Assembly: GCA_028023455.1 (NCBI GenBank)
Contig: JAQFVV010006700.1
Coordinates: forward strand, 1 to 64,000
DNA: 64,000 nucleotides
DNA from: Epiperipatus broadwayi
Taxonomy: Eukaryota; Onychophora; Udeonychophora; Euonychophora; Peripatidae
Direction: 5' to 3'
The position numbers were made by a program, and so were the translations under genes. Positions 54,901 through 64,000 of this stretch are shown one piece after another. Under the pieces are notes generated by a model. It made no database searches, was not told the DNA's origin, and saw only the letters and a program-made list of their open reading frames with translations. Numbering within the stretch: the first letter of the stretch is position 1; every line of letters begins with the position of its first letter.

Positions 54901-55786
54901 GTGTACAATACTATATTTGGAATGATTTTTTCACTGATTTTGTCATATTTAAGTAGAATTAGCTAAATTATACTGAACTGCAATATTAAAGTATTCAAAT
55001 TCATAAATTTTAAAAATTTGTAACCTGGCTGTGTTTCAAAGCTGAAAACACACTATGAAGATGCTGGCATACAATACAATATTTTGAATGAATTTTTTTG
55101 CTTATTTTGTCATATTTAGGTAGAATTAGCTAAATTATACTGAACTGCAATGTTAAAGTATTTAAATTCATAAATTTTTAAAAATTTGAAAACTGGCTGT
55201 ATTTCGAAGCATAAAACACGCAATGACCATGCTGGTGTACAATACTATATTTTGTATGAATTTTTTTGCTGATTTTGTCATATTTAGATAGAATTAGGTA
55301 AATTATACTGAATTCCAATGTTAAAGTATTCAAATTCATAAATTTTTAGGAATTTGTAACCTGGCTGAATTTTTTCACTGATTTTGTTTTATTTAGGTAG
55401 AATTAGCTATATTATACTGAACTCAATTTTAAAGTATTCAATTTCATACATTTTGAAAAATTTGTAAACTGACTGTATTTCCAAGCTTAAAATGTGCTAT
55501 GAACATGCTGATGTACAATACTATATTTTGAATGAATTTTTTCAGTGATTTTGTCATATTTCGATACAGTTAGCTAAGTTGTACCAACCTGCAATGTTAA
55601 CGTATTTAAATTCATCAAATTTTAGGATTTTGCATACTTGTTTTATTTCCAAGCTTAAAACAGGCTATAAAATTGGTGGTGTACAATACTATATTTTGAA
55701 TGAATTTTTTCACTGATTTTGTTTTATTTAGGTAGAATTAGCTATATTATACTGAACTCAATGTTAAAGTACTCAATTTTATCCAT
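51945..55786 (+). repeat. 23-monomer HOR, copy 2 (~3,842 bp)
   Basis: Near-identical to copy 1 along its full length, with the same order of length variants (215-bp monomer at 54753, 109-bp at 55303). Private features include TAGCTCAATTATACTG near 54070, ATAAATGTTTAGG near 54451, and a patch at about 54658-54680 reading CTAACACGCACTAAGACC. It shares GACGTTG and TTAGATAGAATTAGG with copy 4 against copies 1 and 3. Confidence 0.93.
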
Positions 55787-58700
55787 TTTTAGGAATTTGT
55801 AAACTGACTGTATTTCCAAGCTTAAAATGAGCTATGATAATGCTGATGAACAATACTATATTTTGAATGAATTTTTTCAGTGATTTTGTCATATTTAGGT
55901 AGAATTAGCTAAGTTGTACCAAACTCTAATCTTAAAGTATCCAATTCATCAATTTTTAAAAATTTGTAACCATGCTGTATTTCAAAGCTTAAAACACTCT
56001 ATGAACATTCTGGTGTACAGTACAATATTTTAAAAATTTTTTTTGCTGATATTGTTTATATTTAAGTAGAATTAGCTAAATTATACTGAACTGCAATGTT
56101 AAAGTAGTCAAAATCATCAATTTTTTGTAATTAGTAATCTGGCTGTATTTCCAAGCTTAAAACGTGCGATGAACATGCTGCTGTACAATACTATGTTTTC
56201 ATAAAAAAAAAAAATCAATAATTTTGTCATATTTAGGTAGAATTAGTTAAATCATACTGAACTGCCATGTTAAAATATTCAAATTCACCAATTTTTAGGA
56301 ATTTAAAATCTGGCTGTATTTCCAAGCTTAAAACACGCTATGAACATGCTGGTGTACATTACCAAATTTTGAATGCATTTTTTCGCTGATTTTCTCATAT
56401 GTAGGTAGAATTAGCTAAATTATACTGAACTGCAATGTTAACTTATTTCAATTCATCAAATTTTACGATTTTGCAATCTTACTTTATTTCCAAGCTTAAA
56501 ATGCGCTATGAATCTGCTGGTGTACAATACTATATTTTGAATGACGGTTTTCACTGATTTTGTCATATTTAAGTAGAATTAGCTAAATTATACTGAACTG
56601 CAATGTTAAAGTATTCCAATTCATCAATTTTTAAGAATTTGTAACCTGGCTGTATATCTAAGGTTAAAATGCGCTATGAACCTGCTGGCTATATTATGAA
56701 TAATTTTTTTTGCTGACTTTGTCATATTTAGGTAGAATTTGCTAAATTATACTGAACTGCAATGTTAACGTATTTAAATTCATCAAATTTTAGGATTTTG
56801 CAATCTTGCTTTATTTCCAAGCTTAAAATACGCTATGAACATGCTGATGTACATAGTATATTTTGAATGAATTTTTTCAGTGATTTTGTCATATTTAGAT
56901 ACAGTTAGCTAAGGTGTACCAAACTGCAATGTTAACATATTTAAATTCAACCAATTTTAGGATTTTACATACTTCCTTTATTTCCATACTTAAAACCCGC
57001 TATAAACTTGGTGGTGTACAGTACTATATTTTGAATGAATTTTTTCACTGATTTTGTTTTATTTAGATAGAATTAGCTATATTATACCGAACTCAATGTT
57101 AAAGTACTCAATTTTATCCATTTTTAGGAATTTGTAAACTGACTATTTCCAAGCTTAAAATGTACTATGCACATGCTGATGTACAATACTATATTTTGAA
57201 TGAATTTTTTTCAGTGATTTTGTCATATTTAGGTAGAATTATCTTAATTATATTGAATTGCAAAGTTAAAGTATTCAAAATCATCAATTTTTTGGAATTT
57301 GTAATCTGAAATTATTTCCAAGCTTTAAAACGTGCTATGAACATGCTGCTGTACAATGCTATGTTTTCAGAGAAGAAATTCACTAATTATGTCATATTTA
57401 GGTAGAATTAGCTAAATTATACTGAACTGCCATGTTAAAATATTCAAATTCACCAATTTTTAGGAATTTAAAATCTGGCTGTATTTCCAATCTTAAAACA
57501 CGCTATGAACATGCTGGTGTACATTACCAAATTTTGAATGAATTTTTTCGCTGATTTTGTCATATTTAGGTAGAATTAGCTACATTATGCTGAACTGCAA
57601 TGTTAAAGTATTCAAATTCATTAATATTTAGGAATTTGTAAACTGGCTGTATTTCCAAGCATAAAACCAGCAATGACCATGCTGGTGTACAATACTATAT
57701 TTTGTATGAATTTTTTCCTAAAATTTGTCATATTTAGGTAGAATGAGGTAAATTATACTGAACTCTAATGTTAAAGTATTCAAATTCATAAATTTTTAGG
57801 AATTTGTAACCTGGCTGTATTTCCAAGCTTAAAACACGCTATGAACATGCTGGTGTATAATACAATATTTTCAAAGAATTTTTGGCTGATTTTGTCATAT
57901 TTAGGTAGAATTAGCTAAATTATACTGAACTGCAATGTTAAAGTATTCAAAATCATCAATTTTTTGTAATTAGTAATCTGGCTGTATTTCCAAGCTTAAA
58001 ACGTGCTATGAACATGCTGCTGTACAGTAGTATGTTTTCATAAAAAAATTCAATAATTTTGTCATATTTAGGTAGAATTAGTTAAATTATACTAAATTGC
58101 AATGTTAAAATATTCAAATTCACTAATTTTTAGGAATTTAAAATCTGGCTGTATTTCCAAGCTTAAAACACGCTATGAACATGCTGGTGTACATTACCAA
58201 ATTTTGAATGCATTTTTTCACTGATTTTCTCATATTTAGGTAGAATTAGCTAAATTATACTGAACTGCAATGTTAAAGTATTCAAATTCATAAATATTTA
58301 GGAATTTGTAACCTGGCTGTGTTTCAAAGCTTAAAACACACTATGAACTTGCTGGTGTAAAATACAATATTTTGAATGAATTTTCTTGCTTATTTTGTCA
58401 TATTTATGTAGAATTAGCTAAATTATACTGAACTGCCATGTTAAAGTATTTAAGTTCAAAAATTTTTAAAAATTTGTAAACTGGCTGTATTTCCAAGCAT
58501 AAAACACGCAATTACCATGCTGGTGTACAATACTATATTTTGTATGAATTTTTTTCCTGAAATTTGTCATATTTACATAAAATTAGGTAAATTATACTGA
58601 ACTCCAATGTTAAAGTAGTCAAATTCATAAATTTTTAGGAATTTGTAACCTGGCTGTATTTCCAAGCTTAAAACACCAAATTTTAGGATTTTGCAATCTT

Positions 58701-59630
58701 ACTTTATTTCCAAGCTTAAAATGCGCTATGAACCTACTGGTGTACAATACTATATTTGGAATGATTTTTTCACTGATTTTGTCATATTTAAGTAGAATTA
58801 GCTAAATTATACTGAACTGCAATATTAAAGTATTCAAATTCATAAATTTTAAAAATTTGTAACCTTGCTGTGTTTCAAAGCTGAAAACACACTATGAAGA
58901 TGCTGGCATACAATACAATATTTTGAATGAATTTTTTTGCTTATTTTGTCATATTTAGGTAGAATTAGCTAAATTATACTGAACTGCAATGTTAAAGTAT
59001 TTAAATTCATAAATTTTTAAAAATTTGAAAACTGGCTGTATTTCGAAGCATAAAACACGCAATGACCATGCTGGTGTACAATACTATATTTTGTATGAAT
59101 TTTTTTGCTGATTTTGTCATATTTAGGTAGAATTAGGTAAATTATACTGAATTCCAATGTTAAAGTATTCAAATTCATAAATTTTTAGGAATTTGTAACC
59201 TGGCTGAATTTTTTCACTGATTTTGTTTTATTTAGGTAGAATTAGCTATATTATACTGAACTCAATTTTAAAGTATTCAATTTCATACATTTTGAAAAAT
59301 TTGTAAACTGACTGTATTTCCAAGCTTAAAATGTGCTATGAACATGCTGATGTACAATACTATATTTTGAATGAATTTTTTCAGTGATTTTGTCATATTT
59401 CGATACAGTTAGCTAAGTTGTACCAACCTACAATGTTAACGTATTTAAATTCATCAAATTTTAGGATTTTGCATACTTGTTTTATTTCCAAGCTTAAAAC
59501 AGGCTATAAAATTGGTGGTGTACAATACTATATTTTGAATGAATTTTTTCACTGATTTTGTTTTATTTAGGTAGAATTAGCTATATTATACTGAACTCAA
59601 TGTTAAAGTATTCAATTTTATCAATTTTTA
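55787..59630 (+). repeat. 23-monomer HOR, copy 3 (~3,840 bp)
   Basis: Full-length copy with the 215-bp monomer at 58592 and the 109-bp monomer at 59142. It differs by scattered single bases and A-run lengths (12 A from about 56203, 7 A near 58042). The match to the HOR ends at about 59630, where the next copy should start; the array instead continues into a different segment. Confidence 0.92.
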
Positions 59631-60844
59631 GGAATTTGTAAACTGACTGTATTTCCAAGCTTAAAATGTACTATGCACATGCTGGTGTACAATACTATAT
59701 TTTGAATGAATTTTTTTACTGATTTTGTCATATTTAGGTAGAATTAGCTAAATTATACTGAACTGCAATGTTAAAGTATTCAAATTCATCAATTTTTAAA
59801 AATTTGTAACCTGGCTGTATTTCCAAGCATAAAACGCACAATGACCATGCTGGTGTACAATACTATATTTTGTATAAATTTTTTCCTGAAATTTGTCATA
59901 TTTACATAGAATTACGTAAATTATACTGAACTCCAATGTTAAAGTATTAGAATTCATAAATTTTTAGGAATTTGTAACGTGGGTGTATTTCCAAGCTTAA
60001 AACCCCAAATTTTAGGATTTTGCAATCTTACTTTATTTCCAAGATTAAAATGCGCTATGAACCTGCTGGTGTACAATACTATATTTTGAATGACTTTTTC
60101 ACTGATTTTGTCATATTTAAGTAGCATTAGCTAAATTATGCTGAACTGCAATGTTAAAGTATTCAAATTCATAAATTTTAGGAATTTGTAACCTGGCTGT
60201 GTTTCAAAGCTTAAAACACACTATGAACATGCTGCTGTACAATACAATATTTTGAATGAATTTTTTTCCTGAAATTTGTCATATTTACATAGAATTAGGT
60301 AAATTATACTGAACTCCAATGTTAAAGTATTCAAATTCATAAATTTTTAGGAATTTGTAACCTGGCTAAATTTTTTCACTGATTTTGTTTTATTTAGGTA
60401 GAATTAGCTATATTATAATGAACTCAATGTTAACATATTCAATTTCATCCATTTTGAGGAATTTGTAAACTGACTGCATTTCCAAGCTTAAAATGTGCTA
60501 TGAATATGCTAATGTACAATACTATATTTTGAATGATTTTTTTCAGTGATTTTGTCATATATAGGTAGAATTAGCTAAGTTGTACCAAATTGCAATTGTA
60601 AAGTATCCAATTCATCAATTTTTAGGAATTTGTAACCATGCTGTATTTCAAAGCTTAAAACACACTATGAACATACTGGTGTACAATACAATATTTTGAA
60701 AGAATTTTTTGCTGATTTTGTCATATTTAGGTAGAATTAGCTAAATGATACTGAACTGCAATGTTAAAGTGTAAAAATTCATCAATTTTAAAAATTTGTA
60801 ATCTGGCTGAATTCCCAAGCTTAAAACATGCTATGAACATGCTG
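59631..60844 (+). repeat. Chimeric satellite segment interrupting the HOR
   Basis: Where copy 4 should begin, about 1.2 kb of other satellite replaces roughly its first 226 bp. From about 59815 it follows 45.98-46.4 kb (offset 13,833 at AAATTTTAGG, 60007 against 46174). Later it follows 46.73-47.34 kb (offset 13,506 at AAGTGTAAAA, 60767 against 47261). It therefore lacks about two monomers of that source. It brings its own 215-bp (59921) and 109-bp (60304) monomers. The first part (59650-59815) joins ATGTACTATGCACATGC to generic monomers. The right edge lies inside GCTGGTGTACAGTACAATAT at about 60845. Confidence 0.85.
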
Positions 60845-63800
60845 GTGTACAGTACAATATTTTAAAAAATTTTTTTGCTGATATTGTTTATATTTAAGTA
60901 GAATTAGCTAAATTATACTGAACTGCAATGTTAAAGTATTCAAAATCATCAATTTTTTGTAATTAGTAATCTGGCTGTATTTCCAAGCTTAAAACGTGCG
61001 ATGAACATGCTGCTGTACAATACTATGTTTTCATAAAAAAAAATCAATAATTTTGTCATATTTAGGTAGAATTAGTTAAATCATACTGAACTGCCATGTT
61101 AAAATATTCAAATTCACCAATTTTTAGGAATTTAAAATCTGGCTGTATTTCCAAGCTTAAAACACGCTATGAACATGCTGGTGTACATTACCAAATTTTG
61201 AATGCATTTTTTCGCTGATTTTCTCATATTTAGGTAGAATTAGCTAAATTATACTGAACTGCAATGTTAACTTATTTCAATTCATCAAATTTTACGATTT
61301 TGCAATCTTACTTTATTTCCAAGCTTAAAATGCGCTATGAATCTGCTGGTGTACAATACTATATTTTGAATGACGGTTTTCACTGATTTTGTCATATTTA
61401 AGTAGAATTAGCTAAATTATACTGAACTGCAATGTTAAAGTATTCCAATTCATCAATTTTTAAGAATTTGTAACCTGGCTGTATATCTAAGGTTAAAATG
61501 CGCTATGAACCTGCTGGCTATATTATGAATAATTTTTTTTGCTGACGTTGTCATATTTAGGTAGAATTTGCTAAATTATACTGAACTGCAATGTTAACGT
61601 ATTTAAATTCATCAAATTTTAGGATTTTACAATCTTGCTTTATTTCCAAGCTTAAAATTCGCTATGAACATGCTGATGTACATAGTATATTTTGAATGAA
61701 TTTTTTCAGTGATTTTGTCATATTTAGATACAGTTAGCTAAGGTGTACCAAACTGCAATGTTAACATATTTAAATTCAACCAATTTTAGGATTTTACATA
61801 CTTCCTTTATTTCCATACTTAAAACCCGCTATAAACTTGGTGGTGTACAGTACTATATTTTGAATGAATTTTTTCACTGATTTTGTTTTATTTAGATAGA
61901 ATTAGCTATATTATACCTAACTCAATGTTAAAGTACTCAATTTTATCCATTTTTAGGAATTTGTAAACTGACTGTATTTCCAAGCTTAAAATGTACTATG
62001 CACATGCTGATGTACAATACTATATTTTGAATGAATTTTTTTCAGTGATTTTGTCATATTTAGGTAGAATTATCTTAATTATATTGAATTGCAAAGTTAA
62101 AGTATTCAAAATCATCAATTTTTTGGAATTTGTAATCTGAAATTATTTCCAAGCTTTAAAACGTGCTATGAACATGCTGCTGTACAATGCTATGTTTTCA
62201 GAAAAGAAATTCACTAATTATGTCATATTTAAATAGAATTAGCTAAATTATACTGAACTGCCATGTTAAAATATTCAAATTCACCAATTTTTAGGAATTT
62301 AAAATCTGGCTGTATTTCCAATCTTAAAACACGCTATGAACATGCTGGTGTACATTACCAAATTTTGAATGAATTTTTTCGCTGATTTTGTCATATTTAG
62401 GTAGAATTAGCTACATTATGCTGAACTGCAATGTTAAAGTATTCAAATTCATTAATATTTAGGAATTTGTAAACTGGCTGTATTTCCAAGCATAAAACCC
62501 GCAATGACCATGCTGGTGTACAATACTATATTTTGTATGAATTTTTTCCTAAAATTTGTCATATTTAGGTAGAATGAGGTAAATTATACTGAACTCTAAT
62601 GTTAAAGTATTCAAATTCATAAATTTTTAGGAATTTGTAACCTGGCTGTATTTCCAAGCTTAAAACACGCTATGAACATGCTGGTGTATAATACAATATT
62701 TTCAAAGAATTTTTGGCTGATTTTGTCATATTTAGGTAGAATTAGCTAAATTATACTGAACTGCAATGTTAAAGTATTCAAAATCATCAATTTTTTGTAA
62801 TTAGTAATCTGGCTGTATTTCCAAGCTTAAAACGTGCTATGAACATGCTGCTGTACAGTAGTATGTTTTCATAAAAAAAATTCAATAATTTTGTCATATT
62901 TAGGTAGAATTAGTTAAATTATACTAAATTGCAATGTTAAAATATTCAAATTCACTAATTTTTAGGAATTTAAAATCTGGCTGTATTTCCAAGCTTAAAA
63001 CACGCTATGAACATGCTGGTGTACATTACCAAATTTTGAATGCATTTTTTCACTGATTTTCTCATATTTAGGTAGAATTAGCTAAATTATACTGAACTGC
63101 AATGTTAAAGTATTCAAATTCATAAATATTTAGGAATTTGTAACCTGGCTGTGTTTCAAAGCTTAAAACACACTATGAACTTGCTGGTGTAAAATACAAT
63201 ATTTTGAATGAATTTTCTTGCTTATTTTGTCATATTTATGTAGAATTAGCTAAATTATACTGAACTGCCATGTTAAAGTATTTAAGTTCATAAATTTTTA
63301 AAAATTTGTAAACTGGCTGTATTTCCAAGCATAAAACGCGCAATTACCATGCTGGTGTACAGTACTATATTTTGTATGAATTTTTTTCCTGAAATTTGTC
63401 ATATTTACATAAAATTAGGTAAATTATACTGAACTCCAATGTTAAAGTAGTCAAATTCATAAATTTTTAGGAATTTGTAACCTGGCTGTATTTCCAAGCT
63501 TAAAACACCAAATTTTAGGATTTTGCAATCTTACTTTATTTCCAAGCTTAAAATGCGCTATGAACCTACTGGTGTACAATACTATATTTGGAATGATTTT
63601 TTCACTGATTTTGTCATATTTAAGTAGAATTAGCTAAATTATACTGAACTGCAATATTAAAGTATTCAAATTCATAAATTTTAAAAATTTGTAACCTGGC
63701 TGTGTTTCAAAGCTGAAAACACACTATGAAGATGCTGGCATACAATACAATATTTTGAATGAATTTTTTTGCTTATTTTGTCATATTTAGGTAGAATTAG

Positions 63801-64000
63801 CTAAATTATACTGAACTGCAATGTTAAAGTATTTAAATTCATAAATTTTTAAAAATTTGAAAACTGGCTGTATTTCGAAGCATAAAACACGCAATGACCA
63901 TGCTGGTGTACAATACTATATTTTGTATGAATTTTTTTGCTGATTTTGTCATATTTAGATAGAATTAGGTAAATTATACTGAATTCCAATGTTAAAGTAT
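60845..64000 (+). repeat. 23-monomer HOR, copy 4, partial at both ends
   Basis: The copy enters at the phase of 56013 in copy 3 (offset 4,832 bp) and runs to the window end, about 3,156 bp of a 3,840-bp unit. It includes the 215-bp monomer at 63424, and the window ends inside the 109-bp monomer position. It shares GACGTTG (near 61550) and TTAGATAGAATTAGG (near 63955) with copy 2. It has private bases such as AAAATTCGC near 61655. Confidence 0.9.

Larger units (their letters stand above)
1..64000 (+). repeat. 168-bp AT-rich satellite array filling the window
   Basis: The box AATTAGCTAAATTATACTG recurs at 3, 171, 339, 507 and so on, giving an exact 168-bp period at the left end. From position 3 to 22014 there are 131 monomers with a net excess of only 3 bp. 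All monomers read in the same direction and no inverted copy was seen. In monomer order the landmarks are the TTAGCTAAATTATACTGAAC box, CAATGTTAAAGTATTCAAAT, ATTTCCAAGCTTAAAA (HindIII site), a CATGCTGG core, and a T-run followed by TTTTGTCATATTTAGGTA. A hand count of one left-end monomer gives 49 G+C in 168 bases. Organisation and length fit a centromeric, pericentromeric or subtelomeric satellite. No gene or transposon interrupts it. Species and chromosomal location cannot be read from the sequence. Confidence 0.98.

Noticed and set aside
1-64000. Human-type alpha satellite or CENP-B box
   Set aside because: The monomer is 168 bp rather than 171 and no match to the pattern TTCGNNNNANNCGGG was seen; TTCG occurrences (for example TTTCGGTAAAATT, TTTCGCTAATTTT) lack the CGGG half.
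1-64000. CRISPR array
   Set aside because: Direct repeats are contiguous with no unique spacers and the unit is 168 bp. The array organisation is eukaryotic satellite.
1-64000. Telomeric repeats (TTTAGG or TTAGG motif)
   Set aside because: TTTAGG occurs once in most monomers as part of CATATTTAGGTA but never in tandem, so it is not telomeric sequence.

Overview
The whole window is satellite DNA from a eukaryote: roughly 380 head-to-tail monomers of about 168 bp, all in the same orientation, with no gene, tRNA, rRNA, transposon or other single-copy sequence that I could find. One left-end monomer counted by hand is about 29% G+C. Almost every monomer carries a HindIII hexamer (AAGCTT). A unit near 168 bp organised into higher-order repeats (HORs) is typical of centromeric or pericentromeric satellites, and also of some subtelomeric ones, in plants and animals. 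I cannot name the species. It is not human-type alpha satellite: the length differs and I see no CENP-B box. Both window edges cut through the array.

Layout from left to right. (1) 1-14958: 89 highly similar monomers in which a few subtypes recur in order. 8-monomer units of 1,344 bp are visible, and these are grouped into larger blocks. (2) 14959-16470: a clean dimeric HOR with a 336-bp period. (3) 16471-22790: similar monomers with the subtypes mixed and no regular order. (4) 22791-38460: diverged monomers with many indels and scattered segmental duplications. (5) 38461-48104: a second diverged zone. Here a 109-bp monomer with a 59-bp deletion first appears, then a 215-bp monomer with an internal partial duplication. 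(6) 48105-59630: three tandem copies of a 23-monomer HOR of about 3,840 bp, each containing one 109-bp and one 215-bp monomer. (7) 59631-60844: a chimeric segment, mostly matching 45.98-47.34 kb, that replaces the start of the fourth HOR copy. (8) 60845-64000: the rest of the fourth HOR copy, cut by the window end.

The picture is of two separately homogenised domains, one with short-period and one with long-period HORs, flanking about 25 kb of older diverged satellite. The large HOR appears to have been built from monomer variants that arose in the adjacent diverged zone (5). Any function, such as centromere nucleation or heterochromatin, is inferred from organisation alone. The only two open reading frames of about 70-80 codons (42876-43176, minus strand) are by-products of a local monomer duplication and are not called as genes.
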